NCBI GenBank assembly: GCA_937967805.1
Contig: CALBTC010000025.1
Coordinates: forward strand, 1 to 40,204
DNA from: an uncultured Anaerolineaceae bacterium
GTDB lineage: Bacteria; Chloroflexota; Anaerolineae; Promineifilales; Promineifilaceae
Direction: 5' to 3'
DNA: 40,204 nucleotides
Shown: positions 17,784 to 26,240 of the stretch, one piece after another
How positions within the stretch are numbered: the stretch's first letter is position 1
Layout of the letters: each line of letters starts with the position of its first letter
Translations under genes and position numbers: made by a program
The notes under the pieces: generated by a model
The model's database searches: none
Told to the model about the DNA's origin: nothing
The model's input: only the letters and a program-made list of their open reading frames with translations

Positions 17784-19403
17784 ATGCGAAATATTATCCT
17801 AGCAATTATTGGTCTTTTGCTGGTCGTTTTGCTTATCTTTTTGGGATGGTGGTATTTTCGCAATGAGCCGCCAAACGCCGGGAATGATAACTTTGCAACG
17901 GCGTATGAAACGGCCGTTTCTGACACGGTAGCCGCCAATGATAGCGATCCGGATGGGGATCCATTGTCTTTCAACACCACCCTGTCTCAACAGCCCACCG
18001 CTGGTGCCGCGTCACTGGATGCAGCCGGCAACTTTGTCTATACGCCAAACGCCGGCTTTTCTGGTGAAGATGAATTCAGTTATGAAGTATGCGACCCAGA
18101 TGATGCGTGCGTCACGGCCACTGTGACCATTACGGTGAGTCCGCCCGTTGTGGTGGCCAATGATGACACCGTAGAAACCATGTTGAATACGGCCGTGCCC
18201 ATCGGGGTGACGGCCAACGATCAGGGTGATAATCTATCGGTGCAAAACCCCGACCCAGGGCCGGCGAATGGAACGGCCGTTATTCAAACCGATCCCTTGC
18301 TCATTCTTTATACGCCTAATGATGACTTTGTGGGTGATGACAGCTTCACTTATACGGCGTGTAATCCGGCCAATGTTTGCGACTCGGCTCAGGTCAATGT
18401 TACCGTTCGGGATTTTCAACTTAACAATGACCAATTTAGCACCCCGAAAAACCTCGCATTAGACGCCGATGTCAGGAGCAACGATAGCGGCGATCTATCG
18501 GTGAACACGGCTCCGGTAGATGGACCTACGAACGGAACGTTAACGCTGCAAGAGACGGGTGAATTCAGCTATGTGCCCAATACAGATTTCATTGGGGAGG
18601 ATAGCTTTGGCTATGAAGCATGTAACGCCGCATCAAATTGTGCGACCGCAACAGTTTCTATTAAAGTAGGCGGACCTATCCTGGGAGCCGACAGCGTCAC
18701 AACGACGATCAATAAACCGGCAAGTGGTAATGTTTTGGCAAATGACAAGGGCGACGGTTTGCAGGTGAACCAGACGCCCACAAATGCCCCGGCAAGTGGC
18801 AATGTTGCTTTGCTGGAAGACGGCCGTTTTACCTACACACCAAACAATGATTTTGTAGGCAGCGATACGTTCACGTACGAAACCTGTGACAGCGACGGCC
18901 TGTGCGCCGAAGCTGCTGTAACCGTCGTGGTAGAATCCATGCCTTCGTCGGCGATGCATGAAGTGATTGCCGGTGAATGGCTGCTGCAAATTGCCCGCTG
19001 CTACGGCACGTCCGTTAAGGCGATACGGGCCCACAATTACATTTACCATCCAAACCGCATTTATCCGGGCCAGATGCTCTACATTCCCGATATTGGCAGC
19101 ACCGGACCTTACTTTGGACCGGACTGTGTCGATTATCACGATGTGGCGTCAGGCGAAACGTTGGAAAGCATCGCCGCAGCCTACAACATTTCCGAATCAG
19201 AACTGGCGCGGATCAATGGCTTGTATGTCTACCAATACGTCTATTATGGGTATGATTACTATGGGTATCGTTACTGCTGCGGCTATGGTGGGGCCTACCC
19301 CTATCGTTATTACTATGGCTACTACTACATGAAGGATATTTACGAGGGGCAAAGGCTCATCTTGCCCGAACCGATTCCAGATTATATGCGACCCGGTTCG
19401 TAA
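17784..19403 (+). CDS. Membrane-anchored cadherin-like repeat protein with LysM domains
   Basis: This 539-residue protein has one N-terminal membrane helix (about 4-24). Four tandem cadherin/VCBS-like repeats of about 85 residues follow (about 30-385), each with N-D-x-x-G-D, a Y-T-P-N-x-x-F-x-G-x-D-x-F-x-Y core and a Cys pair. Two LysM domains come next, for peptidoglycan or other glycan binding: HEVIAGEWLLQIARCYGTS and YHDVASGETLESIAAAYNIS. The second LysM is split by a Tyr/Gly-rich stretch of about 35 residues (VYQYVYYGYDYYGYRYCCGY and more) before GQRLILP. AAGGAGG lies 8 bases before ATG 17784. It is probably a cell-surface adhesion or wall-linking protein. Confidence 0.85.
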   Translation: MRNIILAIIGLLLVVLLIFLGWWYFRNEPPNAGNDNFATAYETAVSDTVAANDSDPDGDPLSFNTTLSQQPTAGAASLDAAGNFVYTPNAGFSGEDEFSYEVCDPDDACVTATVTITVSPPVVVANDDTVETMLNTAVPIGVTANDQGDNLSVQNPDPGPANGTAVIQTDPLLILYTPNDDFVGDDSFTYTACNPANVCDSAQVNVTVRDFQLNNDQFSTPKNLALDADVRSNDSGDLSVNTAPVDGPTNGTLTLQETGEFSYVPNTDFIGEDSFGYEACNAASNCATATVSIKVGGPILGADSVTTTINKPASGNVLANDKGDGLQVNQTPTNAPASGNVALLEDGRFTYTPNNDFVGSDTFTYETCDSDGLCAEAAVTVVVESMPSSAMHEVIAGEWLLQIARCYGTSVKAIRAHNYIYHPNRIYPGQMLYIPDIGSTGPYFGPDCVDYHDVASGETLESIAAAYNISESELARINGLYVYQYVYYGYDYYGYRYCCGYGGAYPYRYYYGYYYMKDIYEGQRLILPEPIPDYMRPGS

Positions 19404-19430
19404 GCTGATTTGAGAAAATAAGTGAATAGC

Positions 19431-19470
19431 AAATGCCCCGATGATAGCCAATCGTCGGGGCATTTTGCTT
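19431..19470 (+). terminator. Terminator after the LysM gene
   Basis: Arms 19431-19444 and 19452-19465 pair over 14 bp with one G-T pair around a 7-base loop, and TTGCTTT follows. It lies about 28 bases past the stop. Confidence 0.85.
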
Positions 19471-19599
19471 TAGATACAAAATGAATATGAAGTGGCGAAT
19501 CAGTTGAATTATGGCTTGTTCCTATTGTAGAATATCCTCACTATCCAGAATCTCTTCAGACAACAACTCTGCCAAGAAAAATTCATAAGGATACAACTG

Positions 19600-22500
19600 A
19601 TGGAGCAGATACCCACCTTTGGCGAGGTTTTGCGTGAACGTCGGTCCCAACTGGGATTGACCCAGGCGGAACTGGCACGCCGCGCCAGCTGCGCGCCCAT
19701 TACCATTCGTAAGCTTGAGGGGAACGCTTTACGGCCGTCTGTGCAACTGGCAGAATTGTTGACATTGGCCCTAAACATTCCCGAGGCGGAGCAAATTGGT
19801 TTTGTCCGGCTGGCGCGCCAGGAAAAGAAACCATCACCGATTCCCAAGCCGACGCCATCACCGGGTGAAATTGGGCTGGATGATCTGAGCGGTCGTGCCG
19901 TGAAGGGATTTCAACTTGGTGAGTTGATCGGCTCCGGCGGCTTTGGCGTTGTCTATCGTGCGGTGCAGCCTTCCGTGCAGCGCGATGTGGCCGTGAAAAT
20001 TATCTTGCCGCGCTTTGCCAACCATCCCACCTTCATCCGCCGCTTCGAAGCCGAAGCGCACCTGGTAGCCCGCCTGGAGCATCCCCACATCGTGCCCCTG
20101 TACGATTACTGGCGTGAACCCAATGCCGCATACCTGATCATGCGCCTTTTGCGTGGTGGTCTGAACACAGTGTTAGCAAAGGGACCTCTACCGCTGGACG
20201 TGGTGAGCCGCATTGGGCGGCAGGTGGGGCAGGCGCTGGCGGCAGCCCACGCCCAGGGTGTGTTGCATCAAGATATTAAACCGGCCAACATATTGCTGGA
20301 TAATCTGCAAAATGCGTACCTGGCCGACTTTGGTATTGCTAAAAATCTGGCATTTTTAGAGGGGGGCAGCCTCACCGAAGCGGGAACGTTGATTAGCTCG
20401 CCGGCCTACATTTCTCCAGAGCAGATTCGGGACGAACCGGTACGGCCGTCCAGCGACATTTACTGTTTCGGCTTGCTGCTGTATGAAATGCTCACCGGGC
20501 AGGCGGCTTTCCAGGGGCCAACCCCGGTCAGTTTGCTGCAGCAGCATCTAAACCAATCCGTGCCGCTGCTGCGCGACACAGCCCCCAAATTGCCGGCGGG
20601 TCTGGATGAACTGTTGCAGCAGGCGACGGCCAAACGGCCGCAGGATCGCTTCCAGGAGATGAAATCATTCTTAAACGCGCTGGAATCCGTGCTGAATCCG
20701 GTCATTTTGGCGCAGTCGTCGGATGCTGTTTGGGAAACGGCCGTTCCCCAACTCACCCCGCAAGAAATCACTGCCCTGGAAAACCCATATCGCGGCTTAC
20801 GCGCCTTTACCGAGGCCGACGCCGACAACTTTTTTGGCCGCGAAACGCTGGTGCAGGAACTGCTCAGCCAGATGTCTGACGGCAGCGACCTGGAGCGGTT
20901 TGTGGCCGTGGTGGGTCCCAGCGGCAGCGGTAAGTCATCGTTGGTCAAGGCGGGGCTGCTGCCGGTCCTGCGCCGGGGCGGCCTGCCGGGTTCGGAGAAC
21001 TGGTTTATTGTCGATATGACGCCCGGCAGCCGGCCGTGGGCCGAAGTGGCTGAGGCGCTGCGGCGCGTGGCCGTCAATCCGCCAGAGGCAATGATGGCGC
21101 AGCTGCAAGAAGACAATCGCGGCTTGCTGCGCGTCGTGAACCGCTGCCTGCCCGACGATGGCGAGACGGAATTGCTGCTGCTGATAGACCAATTTGAGGA
21201 GCTGTTTACGCTGGTGGAAGAGGAGGCCGTGCGGGAAGCGTTTTTGCAGAGTTTGGTGACGGCCGTTCTCGATCCCCAGACCCGTTTGCGCATTGTCATC
21301 ACTCTGCGGGCTGACTTCACAGATCGGCCGTTGCAGTACGTGGATTTTGGTGAACTGATCCAGCAGCGGCTGTCGCTGGTCCTGCCGCTCACCCCCGACG
21401 AGCTCATGCAGGCGATCACCCGGCCGGTTGAGAATTTGGGCCTGACAATGAGTCCGGATTTGATCGCCACCATGATTCAGGATGTGGGGAACCAGCCCGG
21501 CATGTTGCCTTTACTGCAATATGCCTTAACCGAGCTGTTTGAACAGCGGCAAGGACAGCAAATTGCCTTAGAAACGTATCGCAAAACGGGGGGTGTAGCC
21601 GGTGCGCTGGCCCGTCGCGCCGATGAGATTTTTGTCTCATTGGATGATGCCGGGCAGGAAGCGGCCCGCCAGCTCTTTCTGCGTCTGGTGACGCTGGGCG
21701 AAGGTGTTGAAGACACCCGCCGCCGCGTTTTGCTGTCTGAACTAGAAGCATTGCCAGGCAACGTTGAACTGATTACTGATAGCCGATTACCAATTACCGA
21801 GTACGGCCGTTACCGCTTGCTCACCTTTGACCACGACCCGGTGACGCGAGGTCCAACGGTAGAAGTAGCTCACGAGGCGCTGCTGCGAGAGTGGCCACGC
21901 CTGCGCGGCTGGCTGCGCGACGGCCGTGAGGACGTACAGCAGCAGCGGCTGCTGGCCCAGGCAGCGGCGCAGTGGCAGCACAGCGATCAGGACAACAGCT
22001 ACCTGCTGCGCGGCAGTCGTTTGACCGGCTTTGAAGCGTGGGCCGAAACAACCACAGTGGCGCTGACAGAAGACGAGCGCTACTTTTTGCAAACCAGCAT
22101 CACCGCCCGTGATGAGCGCCATGCGGTAGAGGAAGCGCGCCGCCAGCGCGAGCTGGAAACGGCGCAGCAACTCGCCCGCGAGCAAACCGAGCGCGCCGAA
22201 GAGCAGGTGCGAGCGGCGCACGCTTTGCGGCAACAGTTGCGCTTGACTACCTCCCGTGAATTGGCTCTGGCCGCTAATGCCAATCTGGAAGTTAATCCTG
22301 AACGAAGTCTGCTGTTGGGACTGGAGGCGTTGAAGAACGCCTACACGGCCGAAGCCGAGGAAGCAGTACGTGCCGCGCTGCAAGCATCAAGGATTGAGAG
22401 GACGCTAACACAAGCGGGTGAAGATATTTGGTGGATTGATTACCATCCGGAAGGTAATTGGCTGGCAGGTGTAGGCAGCGAGGGGATCGTGCTCTGGGAC

Positions 22501-24378
22501 ACAAATAGTGGCGAGAAATTGCAAACAATTCAATTGGATATTGTTAAGAACACGATAAGCGGGGGTTTAATCATCTCAGCAGATGGTTCAGTGCTGGCTA
22601 TAACATCGCAAAATCAAATACTGGTTTTGAATACGACCTCCTGGGAACTCAGGCATAGATTAGAAGATCATACGACTGCTGTTGATAACATCACCTTCAA
22701 TCCGTCCGGCACCCTATTGGCCAGCGGCAGTACAGATGGTGAATTGAAGGTCTGGAGCTTAGTATCGGGGGAGGTTCAATTTACGGTAACCGTGGCGGAG
22801 GCAGGTCGATTTGGCGGGTATACAGACGATGTTCGATTCAGTCCTGATGGCTCTCGTTTAGCAGTGGCCGATGACAACGGTTTTGCCCTGATTTTGGATG
22901 CGGCAACAGGGGAAGAACTTGCCAGGATGCGTCATGATGCACTGTGGACCAACAACATCACGTTTAATTCAGATGGGTCCCGCTTGTTTGTTGCTCCTGG
23001 ACCCAATGACGTTGAAAATGATTTAACGATTTGGAACATAGCAGCAGACCTAAGTGATGATCCATCAGAGCCGTTAGCAGAGTGGTTTGGGTTGCATGAT
23101 AATTTGATCACGGATTTACAGTTGAGCCCTGATGGTCGTTATCTTGCCACCGCCAGCCAGGACACAACCGTCAAAATATGGGATGCTACCAGCGACACCG
23201 CCATTGAAATCGCAACGTTAAACGGACATTTAAATTTGGTTTCTGACATCTCATTCGGTCCGGACAGTGCCAAAATTGCCACGCTTAGCAATGGAGAGGT
23301 GTGCATCTGGAATATTTCAGAAGCAGGTGCCGGTGAAATTCTTAACATCGCCGACGCATCAACACCCGTTGCCTTTGCTCCAGACGGCCAATCGCTGATT
23401 GCGGTGTCCCCTGAAGGCATTGTGAAAATTTGGCGGTTACAAACCGGGGCGCTTTTAGCCGAATTCAATTCTCTAATTTCGCAGTGGAATCGCGAGAGAG
23501 GGGCTGCTGTTAGTAATGACGGCCGTTACCTGGCCATTGGCAGCAGTGACAATATCATCAAAATTTGGGACTTAACGACGCAAACAGAGGTCTTGACCTG
23601 GCGTGGTCATGGCCCTGGAAATGTCGGCGGCGTATTCGATGGCATTCTCGGCATCGATTTTAGCCCGGATGCCACTCGCCTGGCCACGGGTGGGGCCGAT
23701 GGCTTTGTTAAAGTCTGGGATGTTGAGACCGGTGAAAAGATTTATGAGTGGCGTGCTGATCCGCGCAGCACAGCCGCCATCTGGTCTGTGCAGGGACAGG
23801 CAAATGGCGTGACAAACGTTAAATTCAGTCCAGACGGCCGTTATTTGGCTGCCTCAACCGACGAAACCGGCGAACCAGAAAATGGTTCTGCCTTGATCAA
23901 AATATGGGAGTTAGCCGGCGGTAATGAGATGACGGCCTTAGAGGAAATTCCCCGGCGTATCTGGGGCTTATCCTTTAGTCCGGATAGCCGGTATGTGGCG
24001 GGAGCAGGAGGCAGCGGCATTATCCGGGTATGGGAGGTGGCCACGGGCGCACAGGTTGCCAATTTGCAGGGCGAAGCAACAAGAATTTCGCACGCGCACT
24101 TCTTGCCAGATGGCGGCCGCCTGATCACAGGCCTCTCCGGCGTTGTGATTTGGGATTTAGCCAGCCAGGAAGCGTTAATCCGCCTGCCCCAAAGCTTGGC
24201 TCCCTATGCCGTTCGTGCGGATGGGCGATATTTGGCAGCCACGGGTGACAGGGGCATCCACATCTATACGCTTAATTTTGAAGAACTGATGGCCATCGCC
24301 CGCTCTCGGGTCACACGGAGCCTGACGGCGGCAGAGTGCAGGGCGTATTTACACGTGGATGCCTGCCCCGAAGAATAA
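19600..24378 (+). CDS. XRE HTH, Ser/Thr kinase, nSTAND ATPase, WD40 fusion
   Basis: This 1592-residue protein combines four modules. Residues 7-62 are an XRE/Cro helix-turn-helix (LGLTQAELARRA). Residues 103-365 are a Ser/Thr kinase with glycine loop GSGGFGVV (111-118), K133, HQDIKPAN (223-230) and DFG (243-245); the usual HRD arginine is Gln, so it is a non-RD kinase with the catalytic Asp kept. Residues about 395-830 are a STAND ATPase of the nSTAND1 type (Walker A GPSGSGKSS at 439-447, Walker B LLLIDQFEEL). A coiled coil is followed from about 930 by some fourteen WD40 blades. AAGGA lies 7 bases before ATG. WD40 probably senses a partner and STAND oligomerisation switches kinase or HTH output. 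Confidence 0.9.
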   Translation: MEQIPTFGEVLRERRSQLGLTQAELARRASCAPITIRKLEGNALRPSVQLAELLTLALNIPEAEQIGFVRLARQEKKPSPIPKPTPSPGEIGLDDLSGRAVKGFQLGELIGSGGFGVVYRAVQPSVQRDVAVKIILPRFANHPTFIRRFEAEAHLVARLEHPHIVPLYDYWREPNAAYLIMRLLRGGLNTVLAKGPLPLDVVSRIGRQVGQALAAAHAQGVLHQDIKPANILLDNLQNAYLADFGIAKNLAFLEGGSLTEAGTLISSPAYISPEQIRDEPVRPSSDIYCFGLLLYEMLTGQAAFQGPTPVSLLQQHLNQSVPLLRDTAPKLPAGLDELLQQATAKRPQDRFQEMKSFLNALESVLNPVILAQSSDAVWETAVPQLTPQEITALENPYRGLRAFTEADADNFFGRETLVQELLSQMSDGSDLERFVAVVGPSGSGKSSLVKAGLLPVLRRGGLPGSENWFIVDMTPGSRPWAEVAEALRRVAVNPPEAMMAQLQEDNRGLLRVVNRCLPDDGETELLLLIDQFEELFTLVEEEAVREAFLQSLVTAVLDPQTRLRIVITLRADFTDRPLQYVDFGELIQQRLSLVLPLTPDELMQAITRPVENLGLTMSPDLIATMIQDVGNQPGMLPLLQYALTELFEQRQGQQIALETYRKTGGVAGALARRADEIFVSLDDAGQEAARQLFLRLVTLGEGVEDTRRRVLLSELEALPGNVELITDSRLPITEYGRYRLLTFDHDPVTRGPTVEVAHEALLREWPRLRGWLRDGREDVQQQRLLAQAAAQWQHSDQDNSYLLRGSRLTGFEAWAETTTVALTEDERYFLQTSITARDERHAVEEARRQRELETAQQLAREQTERAEEQVRAAHALRQQLRLTTSRELALAANANLEVNPERSLLLGLEALKNAYTAEAEEAVRAALQASRIERTLTQAGEDIWWIDYHPEGNWLAGVGSEGIVLWDTNSGEKLQTIQLDIVKNTISGGLIISADGSVLAITSQNQILVLNTTSWELRHRLEDHTTAVDNITFNPSGTLLASGSTDGELKVWSLVSGEVQFTVTVAEAGRFGGYTDDVRFSPDGSRLAVADDNGFALILDAATGEELARMRHDALWTNNITFNSDGSRLFVAPGPNDVENDLTIWNIAADLSDDPSEPLAEWFGLHDNLITDLQLSPDGRYLATASQDTTVKIWDATSDTAIEIATLNGHLNLVSDISFGPDSAKIATLSNGEVCIWNISEAGAGEILNIADASTPVAFAPDGQSLIAVSPEGIVKIWRLQTGALLAEFNSLISQWNRERGAAVSNDGRYLAIGSSDNIIKIWDLTTQTEVLTWRGHGPGNVGGVFDGILGIDFSPDATRLATGGADGFVKVWDVETGEKIYEWRADPRSTAAIWSVQGQANGVTNVKFSPDGRYLAASTDETGEPENGSALIKIWELAGGNEMTALEEIPRRIWGLSFSPDSRYVAGAGGSGIIRVWEVATGAQVANLQGEATRISHAHFLPDGGRLITGLSGVVIWDLASQEALIRLPQSLAPYAVRADGRYLAATGDRGIHIYTLNFEELMAIARSRVTRSLTAAECRAYLHVDACPEE

Positions 24379-24408
24379 CGCTTGAGCAGACTGTATAGGC
24401 TGGAAATG

Positions 24409-24446
24409 AATGGCCCAATTACCTCTAGTGATTGGGCCATTTCGAG
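24409..24446. terminator. Bidirectional terminator between convergent genes
   Basis: AATGGCCCAAT (24409-24419) pairs with ATTGGGCCATT (24431-24441) over 11 bp around an 11-base loop. It lies between the converging 3' ends of the kinase-STAND gene and the secreted-protein gene. T-runs are weak on both sides. Confidence 0.65.
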
Positions 24447-24459
24447 ATTTTAGGGCGCT

Positions 24460-25029
24460 TTACCTGGAGAGGTGTAATGAGCCGGTGTAGTTGGCGGTAC
24501 CTGCATCCACGTCATCGACAAAATCAAGCCGTCCTAAGACGCCTTCAAAATCACCCGTGCCGGTACCGGCGCCGATGGGGTGCAGACACCGGCCGCGAAC
24601 CTGGTTGACAAAGTTGTTGCAATCCTCCTGGCTGCCAAAATGGGCCACAAAGCGGTAGACGGTATCGAAGGTGCCTTCGTCGCCCCAGGCAGTGGTGCCA
24701 ACAAATTTTTCGTTGCCATCCTCAACGTAAACCCCGTTCGGCGAGCAGTCACCGGCTTCTACATAGGTGTACAAACAGCCTTCCAAATCTCCCGTAAGAA
24801 CCAGGGCAAAGTCAGGGAGGTTTCCCTTGGCATTGGGTATGGCTTCTTCACATTCTCCAGGGCCGGCAAAATAGCCCACGCCGGCAATCCGTTGGTGGGT
24901 GCCATGAGCACTGACCGAGCTGGCAAACACAAAGAAGGCCAACAGGCTCATTAGCATGAGCGTTAGCACCAGCCACCTTCCGGAACGGCCTGATTTTCTA
25001 CTTTCCTTAACAAAAACATGGGAATTCAT
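24460..25029 (-). CDS. Secreted protein, paralogue of the 25537 gene
   Basis: This 189-residue protein has a Sec signal peptide (helix about 20-38, cleavage after S-V-S-A). The mature part shares an ordered series of motifs with the divergent neighbour: R-I-x-G-x-G-Y-F, C-x-E/D, PDFALVLTGDLEGCLYTY, G-x-F-x-T-x-Y-x-F, C-x-HPI-x-G-x-GTG-x-(F/Y)-x-GV-x-GRL-x-F, DDV-x-AG and YTG. Five or six cysteines suggest disulfides. I recall such proteins in Chloroflexota and Actinobacteria without a named function; the beta-rich pattern resembles AOC-barrel-like folds, but that is a guess. ATG 25029 follows AAGGAG. Confidence 0.75.
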   Translation of the reverse strand: MNSHVFVKESRKSGRSGRWLVLTLMLMSLLAFFVFASSVSAHGTHQRIAGVGYFAGPGECEEAIPNAKGNLPDFALVLTGDLEGCLYTYVEAGDCSPNGVYVEDGNEKFVGTTAWGDEGTFDTVYRFVAHFGSQEDCNNFVNQVRGRCLHPIGAGTGTGDFEGVLGRLDFVDDVDAGTANYTGSLHLSR

Positions 25030-25053
25030 AAGTTTTTCTCCTTGCAATAGGGT

Positions 25054-25152
25054 TCAACTTCCATAAAACCGGTGACTAATGAATAACGCCAGCAGCACCT
25101 CCTTAATGCTGCCTTTACTGACCCCCTGGGTTCAGTAAAGAATGAGGCAGTC
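25054..25152 (-). promoter_or_regulatory. Structured leader of the minus-strand secreted gene
   Basis: Read on the minus strand, the leader shows GACTGCCTCA (25152-25143), a perfect 9-bp hairpin (25140-25132 with 25121-25113), and a 6-bp hairpin (25112-25107 with 25097-25092) holding AGGAGG in its loop. A GTG at 25098 could open a 14-codon leader peptide ending at 25054. GACTGC(C/T)TCA and AGGAGGTGCT also occur in the leader of the paralogue, which suggests common control. Confidence 0.4.
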
Positions 25153-25221
25153 TGAACACGAGTCATTCCATCTTAGGCATTTGATAATCACTATTCAAGG
25201 GATTTGCCTGGTTTGTATCGT

Positions 25222-25262
25222 TTTTGTATCGCAAGGCTGAGACGGCCGTGAGCGATACAAAA
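25222..25262. repeat. Inverted repeat TTTTGTATCGC with extra half copy
   Basis: TTTTGTATCGC (25222-25232) is a perfect inverted repeat of 25252-25262 across 19 bases that contain one ACGGCCGT. A third copy of TTTGTATCG sits directly before it at 25212-25220. It may be an operator or the start of the leader RNA for the plus-strand gene. Confidence 0.5.
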
Positions 25263-25361
25263 GTGATATAAACGGCCGTTGCTGATTGAAATAAGAAAGT
25301 GGCTGATCTAGACTGCTTCAAAGGTAAGCCAGGAGATAGCTGCCGGTTTCGCGGGGTACAT

Positions 25362-25410
25362 GGCCGTTCCTCTCCGCCTCTCTTGGAGGAACGGCCGTTT
25401 CTTTTCTCTT
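25362..25410 (+). terminator. Terminator-like hairpin in leader of 25537 gene
   Basis: GGCCGTTCCTC (25362-25372) pairs perfectly with GAGGAACGGCC (25386-25396) around a 13-base loop and is followed by a T/C-rich tract. No gene ends upstream, so a transcript reaching it would start in the same spacer. This suggests an attenuator placed 130 bases before the secreted-protein start. The right arm carries ACGGCCGT and the left arm ATGGCCGT. Confidence 0.6.
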
Positions 25411-25536
25411 ATTGTCTCCAATTTTCTTTTCACACAGGAGGTGCTTATCGAAACAGTCGCGACACAGGTATGCCTCAGAAATCAAAGTAATTCATTCGCT
25501 TGCGTTTTGACGCCCAATGATAAAGGAGCAAAAAAA

Positions 25537-26163
25537 ATGACAACAGAAAATACCCATCTTAAGCCATACAGCATTGCCAAAAAATCGCGCATCGCCCTGA
25601 TTGCCCTAATTTTGAGCCTGTTTGTTTTGCTGGGCTTCATTGCCTCTGCCAGCGCCGAAAGCAATACTCGCATTTCCGGCATAGGCTATTTTGACGACAC
25701 CGGTATTTGCAATGACGAGGTTTACGACGCTGAGGGCGATTCACCGGATTTCGCCGTTGTTTTGGAAGGTGATTTAGAAGGATGTCAGTACGTATTTGTA
25801 GACAGTTGGAGCTGTATGCCGAGCTACGTTTACCATGAAACAGGGACTGAAATGTATGTGCTGGATGGCGCGAATGGTGCAGGCACGTTCCGCACCACCT
25901 ACTTCTTCCGGGGCAAATTCGAAGGTTGCACGCCAGAGGGTTTCCCTGCTGGGGCTGAAATCTTTGGCTTTTGTCAGCATCCTATCGTGGCCGGCAGTGG
26001 CACGGGCACCTATGATGGGGTAACCGGTCGGTTGCATTTCCGGGATGATGTAGAGGCGGGTAACTTCCCCTACACCGGCAACCTCAAATGGTCATCAGGC
26101 GCACAAGCGCTCTTCGATGCCTATAACAGCCTGGCTGCAAGTTCGACAGGTGACGGTTGCTAG
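25537..26163 (+). CDS. Secreted protein, paralogue of the 24460 gene
   Basis: This 208-residue protein has a signal peptide (hydrophobic helix about 20-37, cleavage after A-S-A) and the same motif series as its divergent neighbour: RISGIGYFDDTGIC, PDFAVVLEGDLEGCQYVF, GTFRTTYFF, FCQHPIVAGSGTGTYDGVTG, RLHFRDDVEAG, YTG. It adds a 25-residue C-terminal tail ending in G-C. AAAGGAGC precedes ATG 25537. The frame is open further upstream to a GTG at 25441 behind AGGAG, but the ATG gives a normal signal peptide. The two genes look like a duplicated, divergently arranged pair; the function is unknown. Confidence 0.78.
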   Translation: MTTENTHLKPYSIAKKSRIALIALILSLFVLLGFIASASAESNTRISGIGYFDDTGICNDEVYDAEGDSPDFAVVLEGDLEGCQYVFVDSWSCMPSYVYHETGTEMYVLDGANGAGTFRTTYFFRGKFEGCTPEGFPAGAEIFGFCQHPIVAGSGTGTYDGVTGRLHFRDDVEAGNFPYTGNLKWSSGAQALFDAYNSLAASSTGDGC

Positions 26164-26191
26164 CTGTTTTTGCAGGACTTTGTTAATTTTT

Positions 26192-26240
26192 AAGAGAGCA
26201 ACGGCCGTTCCGCCTCAGAAACGGCCGTCTCTTATTTTAC
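26192..26240. terminator. Hairpin with two ACGGCCGT copies between convergent ends
   Basis: ACGGCCGTT (26201-26209) pairs with AACGGCCGT (26220-26228) over 9 bp around a 10-base loop. AAGAG (26192-26196) can extend the stem with CTCTT (26229-26233) across a bulge. It sits between the secreted-protein stop and the ilvD remnant, and probably was the original ilvD terminator. Confidence 0.65.

Noticed and set aside
20460..21473. 337-codon antisense frame inside the kinase-STAND gene
   Set aside because: Ser/Arg-rich shadow of the STAND domain coding strand, without a ribosome site.
25300..25361. Possible c-di-GMP (GEMM) riboswitch
   Set aside because: CAAAGG, AAGCC and GATAGCTGCCGG pieces recall the class, but the conserved CGCAAAGCC core and loop order are not met. 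I keep it only as an unassigned structured leader.
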